64,000 bases of DNA from Cytophagaceae bacterium (GCA_002710685.1 PALD01000080.1:248001-312000); one strand, 5' to 3'; shown: positions 34,424 to 45,757, numbered from the stretch's first letter. Program-made: numbers and translations. The notes: generated by a model from the sequence alone, not told the origin.

Positions 34424-35821
34424 ATGAAAAAATTTGCCAGTTTATTATTTGTAGCCATCCTGGGCGGTGGCATTACATTGGGCGCCTATAAGCTAATAGA
34501 CGACGATCACAATGTTGATCCCAACCCTATTCAAAACACTGAAAAAAACAACTTCTTGCCCGTTTCATATAATGGGCCGGCGGTAAGTAGCACAAATGCT
34601 GACTTTACCGAAGCCGCTGACCGAACGGTACATGCCGTGGTTCACGTCAAGAACGTTCAACTTGCCAGGCAGCCCCGCAACATGCGAGAATACCTGCAGG
34701 GCGGTGGCGAGATCAGGCCCAGCCTGAGGGGCACCGGTAGTGGTGTCATCATCTCACCTGACGGTTATATCGTCACAAACAATCATGTTATAGAGGGTGC
34801 TAATGAAATTGAGGTTTCATTAAACGATAACAGGACATATAGCGCAGAGGTAATAGGCTCTGACCCTGTTGCAGATATCGCACTGGTAAAAGTGGATGCT
34901 GATGGTGACCTGCCCTATCTTCCCTTTGGAGATTCTGACAGTGTGAAGATAGGAGAATGGGCCCTTGCGGTAGGTAACCCGTTCAACTTGACCAGTACGG
35001 TCACGGCGGGGATAATTTCGGCAAAAGCCAGGGATATCAACGAGTTTGACACAAATCCACAATCATTTATTCAAACAGATGCTGCCATAAACCCCGGAAA
35101 TAGCGGTGGCGCACTCGTGAATATTAATGGAGAATTGATAGGTATCAACACCGCCATCACCAGCCAAACTGGTAGTTATGTAGGCTATTCATTTGCGGTA
35201 CCCTCTAACATTGCCAAGAAAATCGTTGAAGACATCATGGAGTATGGCAACGTGCAAAAAGGTGTTCTGGGCGTGAGCGGTACGAGCCTTAATCCCTCTA
35301 TAGCGCAAAAACTGGAAATAGATGAAGTTGAAGGTTTTTATGTGGGCGGACTTGAAGCTGACAGCGGTGCACAAAAAGCCGGTATCAAAGAAGGTGACAT
35401 CATCAAGGAGATTGACGGCATACACGTAAGGAGCTACACAGATCTTAGCGGTTACCTCAATGCAAAGAGCCCCAATGATATCGTACAGGTTAAGATCAAG
35501 AGAAACGGAGATGAAAAGGAAATCCCCGTAAAACTCTTAAAGCTGGAAACATATGACATACCTAACCTGGGCATGGAGATTCGCAACGCTCCTTCAACAG
35601 TGCTCAAGGACCTTGACCTTAAAGGAGGGGTCGTTATAAGCAAGGTCGAGAATGCCGCCATTGCAAGATACCGCCCTTATGTACTTACCGCCATTGACGA
35701 CAATGACATCAAGAACATTCAAGATGTGGAGCGTATCATGAAGAAAAAATCAGAAGGTGATCCCATAAGCATAAGCTTCATCAATGAAAAAGGTGAGTTC
35801 AATCGCCTTATAAGAGATTGA
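34424..35821 (+). CDS. DegP/HtrA-family periplasmic serine protease
   Basis: 465 aa with an N-terminal signal/anchor. Trypsin-like domain (about 60-265) with the triad His in IVTNNHVIEG, Asp in VADIALVKV and Ser in NPGNSGGALVN; two PDZ domains follow (about 285-375 and 385-465). It degrades or refolds damaged envelope proteins. The gene is monocistronic between the divergent dapF operon and a terminator at 35845-35880. Confidence 0.94.
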   Translation: MKKFASLLFVAILGGGITLGAYKLIDDDHNVDPNPIQNTEKNNFLPVSYNGPAVSSTNADFTEAADRTVHAVVHVKNVQLARQPRNMREYLQGGGEIRPSLRGTGSGVIISPDGYIVTNNHVIEGANEIEVSLNDNRTYSAEVIGSDPVADIALVKVDADGDLPYLPFGDSDSVKIGEWALAVGNPFNLTSTVTAGIISAKARDINEFDTNPQSFIQTDAAINPGNSGGALVNINGELIGINTAITSQTGSYVGYSFAVPSNIAKKIVEDIMEYGNVQKGVLGVSGTSLNPSIAQKLEIDEVEGFYVGGLEADSGAQKAGIKEGDIIKEIDGIHVRSYTDLSGYLNAKSPNDIVQVKIKRNGDEKEIPVKLLKLETYDIPNLGMEIRNAPSTVLKDLDLKGGVVISKVENAAIARYRPYVLTAIDDNDIKNIQDVERIMKKKSEGDPISISFINEKGEFNRLIRD

Positions 35822-35828
35822 TTTTTTT

Positions 35829-35844
35829 GCCTTTCGGCGAAAGC
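35829..35844. repeat. Palindrome subfamily copy after the HtrA gene
   Basis: GCCTTTCGGCGAAAGC, identical to the first 16 bases of the dapF copy, directly abutting the terminator stem. Confidence 0.7.
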
Positions 35845-35880
35845 AAAACCCATCCACCACTGGCGGATGGGTTTTTTATT
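35845..35880 (+). terminator. Intrinsic terminator of the HtrA gene
   Basis: Stem AAAACCCATCC (35845-35855) with GGATGGGTTTT (35865-35875), an inner CC/GG pair, then a T-rich tail. Confidence 0.9.
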
Positions 35881-35945
35881 TTGTGACTTTGTTAACTGCC
35901 ATCAATAGGTTTTTCCCCGACTTTTAGAAGCCTAAAGTAGTAAGG

Positions 35946-37157
35946 ATGAGTTCTGGCACCAAAGCAAAACCCACTAAAAACAAAAGAAGGGCATATAAAA
36001 AAAAGCGCTTTCTAATCCCCACGATAATCATCGTGGCATTGATTATCTTTAGGATATTGCTGCCCGGCATCGTAAAAAACTACATTAACAAGGTCCTGGC
36101 AGACATCCCCGGGTATTATGGCCAGGTAAGCGATATTGATATCGCGCTCTACCGTGGCGCCTATGTTATCGACGGCCTCTACCTCAACAAGGTCAATGCA
36201 AAGACCCAGGTACCTTTTCTCAACTTTCCCAATACTGATATCTCCATAGAATGGAAATCCCTCTTCAAGGGCAAAATAGTAAGCGAGATAAAGATGTACA
36301 GTCCAGAGGTCACATATATATTTGAAGATCAAAAAGCCACATCAACAGAAGGAGAAGCAGATGCCGAGGACTGGACAAAAGCCCTCACGGATATTGTTCC
36401 CATAGACATCAACCACTTTGAAGTATATGATGGCAAGGTGGGCTTTGTCAAGCTACAGACAGAACCAGACATAGACCTGTATATGGACAAGCTGCGCCTC
36501 ACCGCAGACAACCTGAGGAACGTGCGCGAAAGCGGCAGGACACTCCCCTCGCCCATTACCGCAACCGCCGTGAGCATAGGCCAGGGAGATTTTAAACTGG
36601 ACGGTGCCCTCAACCTCATCAAGGAAATACCAGATATGGACCTGAATATCAAATTGGAAAATGCAGATGTTACCGCCATAAATGACCTCACACGCGCATA
36701 TTCAGGTATTGATTTTAAGCGGGGCGATGTATCGGTCTACAGCGAGTTTGCCATTGCTGATGGGCACTTTAAGGGTTATGTAAAGCCCATGCTCAAAGAT
36801 TCTAAGATGATAAGCAAAGAAGATGGCATCCTGGGCGTCATCTGGGAAGGATTTGTGGGCATGTTCAAGTTTATCCTTAAAAACCAGGGCACTGACACCA
36901 TTGCAACACAGGTCCCACTAGAGGGCGACCTTAATGATATTGATGCCGGCATATGGCCCACGATAGTGAATATATTTGAAAACGCCTGGATCCATGCATT
37001 TCAAACAGATATCAATGATGATATAGATTATGAAGACGCATTTCTCGAGAAGGACACCAGTGAAATGACCCGTGAAGAAAAAAAGGAATACCGAAAACTT
37101 AAACGACAGAAACGCAAGGAAGAACGCCTGGCAGAAAAAGAAAACGATACGGTATAG
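35946..37157 (+). CDS. AsmA/DUF748-like membrane protein
   Basis: 403 aa. Very basic N-terminus, one membrane helix (about 22-42), then a beta-rich region with YGQVSDIDIALYRGAYVIDGLYL and EIKMYSPEVTYIF, resembling the DUF748/AsmA superfamily of envelope-spanning lipid-transport or assembly factors. It ends in a charged coiled coil (KKEYRKLKRQKRKEERLAEKEN). Precise role unknown; family call from repeat-like patterns rather than a unique motif. Confidence 0.7.
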   Translation: MSSGTKAKPTKNKRRAYKKKRFLIPTIIIVALIIFRILLPGIVKNYINKVLADIPGYYGQVSDIDIALYRGAYVIDGLYLNKVNAKTQVPFLNFPNTDISIEWKSLFKGKIVSEIKMYSPEVTYIFEDQKATSTEGEADAEDWTKALTDIVPIDINHFEVYDGKVGFVKLQTEPDIDLYMDKLRLTADNLRNVRESGRTLPSPITATAVSIGQGDFKLDGALNLIKEIPDMDLNIKLENADVTAINDLTRAYSGIDFKRGDVSVYSEFAIADGHFKGYVKPMLKDSKMISKEDGILGVIWEGFVGMFKFILKNQGTDTIATQVPLEGDLNDIDAGIWPTIVNIFENAWIHAFQTDINDDIDYEDAFLEKDTSEMTREEKKEYRKLKRQKRKEERLAEKENDTV

Positions 37158-37166
37158 AGTTTTTTT

Positions 37167-37183
37167 GGCTTTCGCCGAAAGGC
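37167..37183. repeat. Palindrome subfamily copy (GGCTTTCGCCGAAAGGC), intergenic
   Basis: Lies between the AsmA-like and coiled-coil genes, 10 bp after a stop codon. Not followed by a T tract, so not an obvious terminator. Confidence 0.75.
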
Positions 37184-37274
37184 AAAAAGGTTTTGTGTAA
37201 TTTTGCAGATTCATAATAACGTGAAAAGGTTAACGTTTTTTACAGATAATGAAAAATGCCAAAACCCAATTAAA

Positions 37275-37883
37275 ATGATCAAAAAGAATATCTTCCTTCT
37301 ACTCGCCATACTTTTCACAGCCGTTTCATTTGCACAGGAAGAAACCGCTGAACCGCAACAGGACCTCCCCAATACTATTGACAACCAGTTTGATGTGCTC
37401 ATAGAGTCATCTAACAATTATCAGGATTACAAGGTCGTGCGCAAGTACAAGATCAATGAATTGAGAAAAAACACCGGCGACACCATCAAGGGCCTCCACG
37501 CCAGGATAAGCAACCTCAATACTGAAATCAGCGAGCAGGATTCTCAAATCGTGGGCCTAAAGGATAGCCTGGCAAGCACAAACCTTACCCTGGGCAATAC
37601 CCGTGAAGAAAAAGACAGTATAGACCTTTTTGGCATACAGATGAGCAAGGGAGGTTACAAGGGCCTTATGTGGGGCATTATTGCCGTACTTGCCCTGGCC
37701 ACCATTTTCTTTGCCATGAGGTTCAAGAGCAGTAATTTTCAAACCCGTGAGGCAAAGCATAAACTGGCTGACACAGAGGCTGAATATGAAGATTACCGTA
37801 AAAAAGCCCTAGAAAAAGAACAAAAAATGGGCCGTCTCCTTCAGGATGAGCGCAACAAGCATATCAAGAATTCTAAAGGCTAA
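37275..37883 (+). CDS. Exported coiled-coil membrane protein of unknown function
   Basis: 202 aa from the ATG at 37275, where a clean signal peptide begins (MIKKNIFLLLAILFTAVSFAQE). A coiled coil runs through about 45-120, one membrane helix at about 128-148, and a charged second coiled coil to the end. It lies 9 bp before trmD and is often co-located with it in flavobacteria, which can lead to it being named after that enzyme; no methyltransferase motif is present. A -7 box TAATTTTG lies at 37198-37205. Confidence 0.8.
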   Translation: MIKKNIFLLLAILFTAVSFAQEETAEPQQDLPNTIDNQFDVLIESSNNYQDYKVVRKYKINELRKNTGDTIKGLHARISNLNTEISEQDSQIVGLKDSLASTNLTLGNTREEKDSIDLFGIQMSKGGYKGLMWGIIAVLALATIFFAMRFKSSNFQTREAKHKLADTEAEYEDYRKKALEKEQKMGRLLQDERNKHIKNSKG

Positions 37884-37892
37884 ATCCCGGCC

Positions 37893-38570
37893 ATGCGCAT
37901 AGATATCATCACCGTAGTCCCAGACCTTCTAGAGAGCCCTTTTCAAGCATCTATCATGCAAAGGTCCATAGCAAAGGAGCTTGTGGAGGTTCACTTACAC
38001 AATTTACGTGATTATACCTCAAACTCTTATAAACAGGTAGATGATTATCAGTTTGGTGGTGGTGCGGGCATGGTGATGATGATAGAACCCATTGATAAAT
38101 GTATCTCTGCGCTCAAGGCAGAGAGGGATTATGATGAGATTATCTACATGACCCCAGATGGTGAGACCTTAAACCAGGGCATTGCAAATCAAATTTCAAC
38201 CCTAGAGAATATCATTATCCTCTGTGGTCATTATAAAGGGGTAGATCAACGGGTGCGTGACCACTTTATAACGCGCGAAATATCCATAGGTGACTATGTA
38301 TTGAGCGGTGGTGAACTGGGGGCATTGATTCTTTGTGATGCCGTCATCAGGTTGATTCCCGGTGTTCTGGGCAACGAGACCAGTGCCCTTACAGATTCAT
38401 TTCAAGATAACCTGCTTGCCCCGCCCATCTACACTAGGCCCGCAGAATATAATGGATGGAAGGTACCCGAGGTCCTTACCTCTGGCAATACCCCAAAAAT
38501 CGAGGAATGGCGCGAGGATAAGGCCTATGAACACACCCAGCAAAGAAGACCTGACCTTTTGAAGGAGTAG
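37893..38570 (+). CDS. trmD: tRNA (guanine-37-N1)-methyltransferase
   Basis: 225 aa, SPOUT class with deep trefoil knot. Start [17 protein letters not shown], then [28 protein letters not shown] and the knot region [30 protein letters not shown]. It methylates G37 of tRNAs reading CNN codons to stop frameshifting. Followed by rplS, the conserved partner in many bacteria. Confidence 0.97.
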   Translation: MRIDIITVVPDLLESPFQASIMQRSIAKELVEVHLHNLRDYTSNSYKQVDDYQFGGGAGMVMMIEPIDKCISALKAERDYDEIIYMTPDGETLNQGIANQISTLENIIILCGHYKGVDQRVRDHFITREISIGDYVLSGGELGALILCDAVIRLIPGVLGNETSALTDSFQDNLLAPPIYTRPAEYNGWKVPEVLTSGNTPKIEEWREDKAYEHTQQRRPDLLKE

Positions 38571-38588
38571 TTTTCGCGACAGCGAAAA
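38571..38588. repeat. Hairpin related to the palindrome family after trmD
   Basis: TTTTCGC / GCGAAAA with a GACA loop, immediately after the trmD stop. It may act as a weak terminator, but the run of T after the stem is missing. Confidence 0.5.
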
Positions 38589-38607
38589 AACATTTTCAAA
38601 CCATAAG

Positions 38608-38637
38608 TTGCCAGATTTGTAATTATATGTATCTTTG
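38608..38637 (+). promoter_or_regulatory. rplS promoter
   Basis: TTG (38608-38610), 19-bp spacer, TATCTTTG (38630-38637), matching the Bacteroidota consensus. Predicts a leader of about 65 nt. Confidence 0.6.
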
Positions 38638-38708
38638 CACGCTCATAAGGCTAACCTCTGGCGATATGCGTGAATGTTGACCTTTGTAAACCTTTAAACT
38701 TCTGTAAG

Positions 38709-39059
38709 ATGGAAGACTTAATTAAATTTGTTCAAGACGAATTCGTAGAAACTAAAGACTTTCCAGATTTTAGTGCTGGGGATACAATTACGGTTTATTA
38801 TGAAATTCGTGAAGGTGAAAAAAAACGTACGCAGTTTTTCCGTGGAGTAGTTATCCAGGTAAGGGGAGCTGGCGCGACCAAAACTTTTACCATCCGCAAG
38901 ATGTCTGGTACCGTAGGTGTGGAACGTATCTTCCCACTTAACATGCCCGCACTTCAAAAAGTGGAGATCAACAAGCGTGGTAAAGTACGTAGGGCCCGTA
39001 TCTATTACTTTAGAGGTCTTACTGGTAAAAAAGCAAGGATCAAAGAGATTAAAAAATAA
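38709..39059 (+). CDS. rplS: 50S ribosomal protein L19
   Basis: 116 aa from the ATG at 38709 (MEDLIKFVQDEFVETKDF). Family features: FSAGDTITVYYEIREGEKKRTQFFRGVVIQVRG, TFTIRKMSGTVGVERIFPL and the C-terminal VRRARIYYFRGLTGKKARIKE. It sits at the 30S-50S interface. It has its own promoter and ends in a strong terminator. Confidence 0.97.
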   Translation: MEDLIKFVQDEFVETKDFPDFSAGDTITVYYEIREGEKKRTQFFRGVVIQVRGAGATKTFTIRKMSGTVGVERIFPLNMPALQKVEINKRGKVRRARIYYFRGLTGKKARIKEIKK

Positions 39060-39082
39060 GTTTATTTTTAATCTTAAAGTAC

Positions 39083-39110
39083 AAAGGCTCCCTATTGGGG
39101 GCCTTTTTTT
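39083..39110 (+). terminator. Intrinsic terminator of rplS
   Basis: Stem AAAGGCTCCC (39083-39092) with GGGGGCCTTT (39097-39106), loop TATT, followed by a run of seven T. Confidence 0.92.
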
Positions 39111-39146
39111 ATGCAATAATTTTATTTCTTTACAAATATCATCCAT

Positions 39147-40364
39147 GTGCAAGTGATTTCAAGACCCTTTCTTTTAAAGTTGTTTACATCAGTGTCCCTG
39201 TTGGCGTTATCAACTGCCAGTGCACAGCACGACCGTGCTGGTCATACTGGTGGCCTTGATGGGCTTTACCTCAATGCAAACCTGGGCCTTATAGCGTATG
39301 CTTATGACAGTGAACTTCTTGAAAATGGTTTTAGCGTGGGCAAGATCAAGGCCACAAAAACCTTTGGCGGCAGGTTTTCAGCTGGTTATCATCTCAATGA
39401 GGATTATGACGTTCAACTTAGTGTCATGCGCCCAGGGGCATGGACAAGCTATAAAGATATTAGCCCCCCTGACCAAGATGGCACGGTATGGACAAACATT
39501 TGGGCAATTACCGGAAGACGCCATATAGACCTTGCTGAATCCACGGGCATTGTCCTGGAGGCTGGCGTGGGCAATGTTTCCCGCCACGGGATAAACATAG
39601 ATGGACAAGAGGTCATTAAAGATGCACATTACCTGCACCCCCTATTTGGATTTGGCTTACGCCAAAAAATCTCGGACAAGTGGCACCTGAGCCTTAATGC
39701 GACATATTCACCCCCCAAGAAATCCATCAATCAACCAGCAACTACCTTAGTGACCGCCGGAACCGAATTTTCATTGACAAGACTGAGCGATGAAAAAATA
39801 AAAAAGAATAAGAAAACACCATATTACTTTCCAAAACACATTATACAGGTTGCCTACAGTGGTGATTGGGCCGGCTTTGACATAAACCGTCAGTTCTCAA
39901 CAGGGCTGAGCACGAGCATCCCTGTTTTTTGGTTAGGAGATGTTCTAGTAAATAGTGGATTTGTCGCAAGCTATCAGCACAATATATTTCATACATACAA
40001 AAACTTTTCACTGGATTGGGGCGGTAGCATTGCAACGTTTAGGACACAGCAAGGAGATTCTTTTTATGCTGTATCTATATTTCCGGTGATACGGTGGTGG
40101 TTTATAAGAACGCGGGCCATGGATGCCTATTTTAATTATAGCTTAATAGGCCCTGCGTATATCTCCAGCTCGGTACTGGACGGGATTGACACGGGTGAAG
40201 AAGCTACATTACAAGACTTTATGGGGATAGGGTTTTTATTGTTTAATGAAAAAAAAGTAAATCTGGATTTTAAGATCATGCACTACAGCAATGGTAATAT
40301 TTTTACTAAAAATCCTGGTATCGCCATCCCGCTTACCATAGGCCTGGGCTACGCGTTTAATTAA
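39147..40364 (+). CDS. Outer-membrane beta-barrel fused to a PagL-like lipid A deacylase
   Basis: 405 aa. Signal peptide (1-26, ending TASAQ). Residues about 35-210 look like an OmpA-type eight-strand barrel (LNANLGLIAYAYD; TFGGRFSAGYHL; HPLFGFGLRQKISDKWHLSLNATYS). Residues about 225-405 form a second barrel whose end has HYSNGNIFTKNPG, matching the His-x-Ser-Asn motif and the following NPG of PagL acyloxyacyl hydrolases. It would remove a 3-O-linked acyl chain from lipid A in the outer membrane. A basic linker (IKKNKKTPYYFPK) joins the halves. The start is probably GTG or the ATG at 39147; a short leader of 5 residues could be shorter. The fusion is not one I know as standard. Confidence 0.72.
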   Translation: MQVISRPFLLKLFTSVSLLALSTASAQHDRAGHTGGLDGLYLNANLGLIAYAYDSELLENGFSVGKIKATKTFGGRFSAGYHLNEDYDVQLSVMRPGAWTSYKDISPPDQDGTVWTNIWAITGRRHIDLAESTGIVLEAGVGNVSRHGINIDGQEVIKDAHYLHPLFGFGLRQKISDKWHLSLNATYSPPKKSINQPATTLVTAGTEFSLTRLSDEKIKKNKKTPYYFPKHIIQVAYSGDWAGFDINRQFSTGLSTSIPVFWLGDVLVNSGFVASYQHNIFHTYKNFSLDWGGSIATFRTQQGDSFYAVSIFPVIRWWFIRTRAMDAYFNYSLIGPAYISSSVLDGIDTGEEATLQDFMGIGFLLFNEKKVNLDFKIMHYSNGNIFTKNPGIAIPLTIGLGYAFN

Positions 40365-40455
40365 CAATTGTTAAAAACCTAGGTTCATAACCGTTTAATA
40401 ACTAAAACGTTGTAAATCCTATGGAATTAGAAAATTCTTTCTTACATTAGTAAAA

Positions 40456-40495
40456 CAATTGAATGAAATACTTCAATTGAGAACTTAAAAAGTTC
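40456..40495 (+). ncRNA. Tandem hairpins of unknown role
   Basis: CAATTGAA / TTCAATTG with an 8-nt loop, then GAACTT / AAGTTC with an AAA loop, one base apart. They may be the 5' part of the transcript that ends at 40865, or unrelated. Confidence 0.35.
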
Positions 40496-40691
40496 ATTGT
40501 GAAACTGAATGCAAATAGATATTTATGAGAATTAAGTATTATTGAATTCAAGGTTCACGTTTGCTGAATATTTTAAGATAAACCGTTTAGCGGTAATAGA
40601 AAGGATGTGGATTTTTGAAGTTTCTTACAGGTTTGACCTCTGAGACAAGATAAAATCAAGTAAACATCATCTAGATTAAAATTTCAGCATC

Positions 40692-40865
40692 GGGATAAGG
40701 CAGGTACAGATATTCAAGATTTGACCATTTGAATTATCCCAATGAGTTGATCTACGGTGCAAGTACTAATATTCTTGCCCAGGAACCTCAAGGGTTCACC
40801 GGTAAAAGATCAAATCATTAGAAGCCATGTCAAGGTACTAAGTACAATGATATGGCTTTTTTATT
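40692..40865 (+). ncRNA. Candidate structured non-coding RNA with terminator
   Basis: Stems seen directly, in order: P1 GGGATA (40692-40697) / TATCCC (40735-40740) enclosing ATTCAA (40712-40717) / TTGAAT (40729-40734). P2 TTGATCT (40747-40753) / AGATCAA (40807-40813), extended by CGGT (40755-40758) / ACCG (40798-40801), which closes a three-way junction of GCAAG/CTTGC (40759-40763/40774-40778) and GAACC/GGTTC (40783-40787/40793-40797, loop TCAAG). Finally AAGCCAT (40822-40828) / ATGGCTT (40852-40858), with an inner GTAC-TAA-GTAC hairpin, runs into a T-rich tract. No motif of tmRNA, RNase P RNA, SRP RNA or a riboswitch class is recognised. Folding is by eye. Confidence 0.5.
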
Positions 40866-40867
40866 TT
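40822..40867 (+). terminator. Terminator-like stem at the end of the RNA candidate
   Basis: Seven-bp outer stem AAGCCAT/ATGGCTT followed by TTTTTTATTTTT. It lies 169 bp before icd, so it ends a separate transcript or attenuates read-through. Confidence 0.6.
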
Positions 40868-40897
40868 TACCCAAATTTACTGCTAATTTTCTCTTAA

Positions 40898-43261
<2,364 letters not shown>

Positions 43262-43286
43262 TGCACAGAACACATATACATTCATG

Positions 43287-43317
43287 GGGCCCTGTTTGAT
43301 TGCAGGGCTCTTTTTTT
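43287..43317 (+). terminator. Intrinsic terminator of icd
   Basis: GCCCTG (43289-43294) / CAGGGC (43303-43308), extended by two outer pairs, loop of 8, then a run of T. It overlaps the palindromic 17-mer at 43315-43331. Confidence 0.88.
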
Positions 43318-43331
43318 GGCTTAAAGCCAAA
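43315..43331. repeat. Palindromic 17-mer TTTGGCTTAAAGCCAAA, copy 1
   Basis: Starts in the T tract of the icd terminator. Identical on the + strand to copy 3 (58458-58474) and reverse-complementary to copy 2 (47651-47667). Confidence 0.85.
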
Positions 43332-43351
43332 TAAATCCATCCCAGAAATAT

Positions 43352-45757
43352 GTGATTTACTGTAAGAAGAACTATATTTTTATAAAAAAAAGCTTGATCA
43401 GAAAATATACCGTGCTCTTATTTTTCATGATACCCTCATTGATATGGTCTCAAGAAAACCACACCGTGAGCGGCACCATCACCGCAGCGGCATCAAGTGA
43501 AACACTTATAGGCGTCAATGTCCTATTTCCTGAGCTGGGCAAGGGTACCACGACCAATGAATATGGCTTTTACTCCATTACACTCCCAGAGGGTAATTAT
43601 CAATTACAGGTAAGGTTTCTGGGGTTTCAGTCAATCACCAAGTCCATAGAACTCAGTCAGAACATCAAAGCAGACTTTACCCTTGAAGAATCTACTGAAA
43701 TGCTTGATGAAATATTACTTGAGGAAGATGTTGAAAAGATAAATATACGACGGCCGCAAATGAGCGTCAACAGTCTGAGTGCGGCTACCATAAAGCAAAT
43801 CCCCGTGGCTTTTGGGGAGGCAGACGTCATTAAGTCCATACTGTTGTTGCCCGGCGTTACCAGTGCTGGCGAAGGGGCTTCTGGTTTTAACGTGCGCGGC
43901 GGCGCAGTAGATCAAAACCTGATATTACTGGACGAGGCCATAATCTTTAATTCTTCACACCTGTTTGGCTTTTTCTCTGTCTTCAACCCAGATGCCATCA
44001 AGGACCTCAAACTGTACAAAGGGGGCATTCCTGCACGCTACGGGGGGCGGGTCGCCTCTGTGCTAGACATTTATCAAAAAGAAGGCAACAGCAAGGAGTT
44101 TCATGCTAATGGCGGTATAGGTGCCGTGGCCAGCAGGTTACTGCTGGAAGGCCCCATCGTCAAGGACAAGTCAGCATTTTTGATAGGCGGCAGGGCTTCT
44201 TATGCCCATCTCTTCCTGCCATTGTTTGATATTGATAACCGGGCCTATTTTTATGACCTGAATGCCAAGGTCAATTACAAGGTAAACGCAAACAATAACC
44301 TCTACTTGTCAGGGTATTTTGGGCGTGACCTTTTTGGCGTAAGCCAGAGTTTTATAAACACCTATGGCAACACGACCCTTAACCTGCGCTGGAACCATGT
44401 GTTCAACCACAAGCTCTTCTCAAACCTTTCGCTCATCTACTCTGATTATGATTATGGGCTATTGCTGGATTTTGTGGGATTTCAATATGACTCTGGCATC
44501 AGGAATTTTAACTTAAAGTATGACTTTCAACATTATCTGGATAGCAACCTCAAGCTGGGGTATGGCATCAACAATGTGTATTATCGTTTTAACCCGGCAA
44601 CCATTGAGCCCAACCGGCCAGACTCTGGCATCCTTCCATCACAACTCACCCATAAATTTGCAAATGAGTTTAGCGCTTACGCGGAAATGGAACAGGACAT
44701 CTCCCCTCCACTCACCCTGCGCTATGGATTGAGAATCAGCAATTTTCAACGCTTGGGCCAGGATACCTTTAACCGGTATGCTGATGACAACCCCATAGTC
44801 TTTGACCCTGACCTAAAAATCTACCAACCTGCAAGTCCTATTGAAGTGGAGGCCAACACCGGTACACTTGCCCGCTTTACTAACCTTGAGCCCCGCGCCT
44901 CCCTTGCATGGGCATTTAATGATAAAGCATCTATCAAGGCCAGCTATAACAGGATGGCACAGTACCTACATTTAATCTCAAACACAAACTCGCCCACGCC
45001 CCTGGATGTCTATACCCCCAGTGGACCGTATATAGAACCGCAACTCCTTGATCAATACGCACTGGGATATTTTACCGAAATAAAAGAGGGTGATTATTCC
45101 CTGGAAACAGAGATTTTCTACAAAGACATCAAGAACAGGCTAGACTACCGTAATGGTGCACAGCTCATCGCAAATGATGTCATTGAAGGCGAAATCCTAT
45201 CTGGAATGGGCCGTGCCTATGGACTAGAAATACTGGCAAAAAAGAATGAAGGCAATTTTACCGGCTGGCTGGCCTATACCCTCTCACGCAGTGAGCAAAA
45301 AACCCCTGGCCGCACACCCCAGGAAACAGGCATAAACAATGGCCACTGGTATCCATCAGCATATGACAAAACCCATGACATCAGCGCGTTCATGAGTTAC
45401 AAGGCCAGCAAAAAGTGGAGCTTTAGTGCTAATTTTATATTTCAGACCGGGCAACCCACCAACTATCCCGTGAGCCAATCACAATTTCAGGGAATCACGA
45501 TTGCCAACTATGGGCCACGCAATCAAGAACGCCTGCCGGCATACCACCGCCTGGACCTTGCTGCCACGCTGACCCCAAAAAACAATAAGAACAAAAAAAT
45601 CAAGGGCGAGTGGGTGTTTAGCATCTACAACCTTTACAACCGCATGAATGCCGCATCCATAACCTTTCGGCAAAATGAGGATACGGGTGCTAATGAGGCG
45701 GTGCGCACCTCAATATTTGGGATTCTTCCCTCGATAACCTATAATTTTAGATTTTGA
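43352..45757 (+). CDS. TonB-dependent receptor with carboxypeptidase-like regulatory domain
   Basis: 801 aa from a GTG at 43352; a TTG at 43394 would begin LIRKYTVLLFFMIPSLIWSQ, also a good signal peptide. N-terminal regulatory domain (about 38-120: VSGTITAAASSETLIGVNVLF), plug (about 130-250, with LLPGVTSAGEGASGFNVRGGAVDQNLILLDEA) and a beta-barrel to the terminal aromatic RF. It overlaps the following DUF4249 lipoprotein gene in an ATGA arrangement, a common flavobacterial pair. It imports an unknown ligand across the outer membrane. Confidence 0.92.
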   Translation: MIYCKKNYIFIKKSLIRKYTVLLFFMIPSLIWSQENHTVSGTITAAASSETLIGVNVLFPELGKGTTTNEYGFYSITLPEGNYQLQVRFLGFQSITKSIELSQNIKADFTLEESTEMLDEILLEEDVEKINIRRPQMSVNSLSAATIKQIPVAFGEADVIKSILLLPGVTSAGEGASGFNVRGGAVDQNLILLDEAIIFNSSHLFGFFSVFNPDAIKDLKLYKGGIPARYGGRVASVLDIYQKEGNSKEFHANGGIGAVASRLLLEGPIVKDKSAFLIGGRASYAHLFLPLFDIDNRAYFYDLNAKVNYKVNANNNLYLSGYFGRDLFGVSQSFINTYGNTTLNLRWNHVFNHKLFSNLSLIYSDYDYGLLLDFVGFQYDSGIRNFNLKYDFQHYLDSNLKLGYGINNVYYRFNPATIEPNRPDSGILPSQLTHKFANEFSAYAEMEQDISPPLTLRYGLRISNFQRLGQDTFNRYADDNPIVFDPDLKIYQPASPIEVEANTGTLARFTNLEPRASLAWAFNDKASIKASYNRMAQYLHLISNTNSPTPLDVYTPSGPYIEPQLLDQYALGYFTEIKEGDYSLETEIFYKDIKNRLDYRNGAQLIANDVIEGEILSGMGRAYGLEILAKKNEGNFTGWLAYTLSRSEQKTPGRTPQETGINNGHWYPSAYDKTHDISAFMSYKASKKWSFSANFIFQTGQPTNYPVSQSQFQGITIANYGPRNQERLPAYHRLDLAATLTPKNNKNKKIKGEWVFSIYNLYNRMNAASITFRQNEDTGANEAVRTSIFGILPSITYNFRF

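Noticed and set aside
38571-38588. Terminator after trmD
   Set aside because: The hairpin lacks a following T tract and belongs by sequence to the palindrome family, so I list it as a repeat only.
40640-40645. CTGAGA, resembling part of a TPP riboswitch
   Set aside because: The other conserved TPP segments (ACCTGAT..GGATAATGCC) are absent and the downstream gene is icd.
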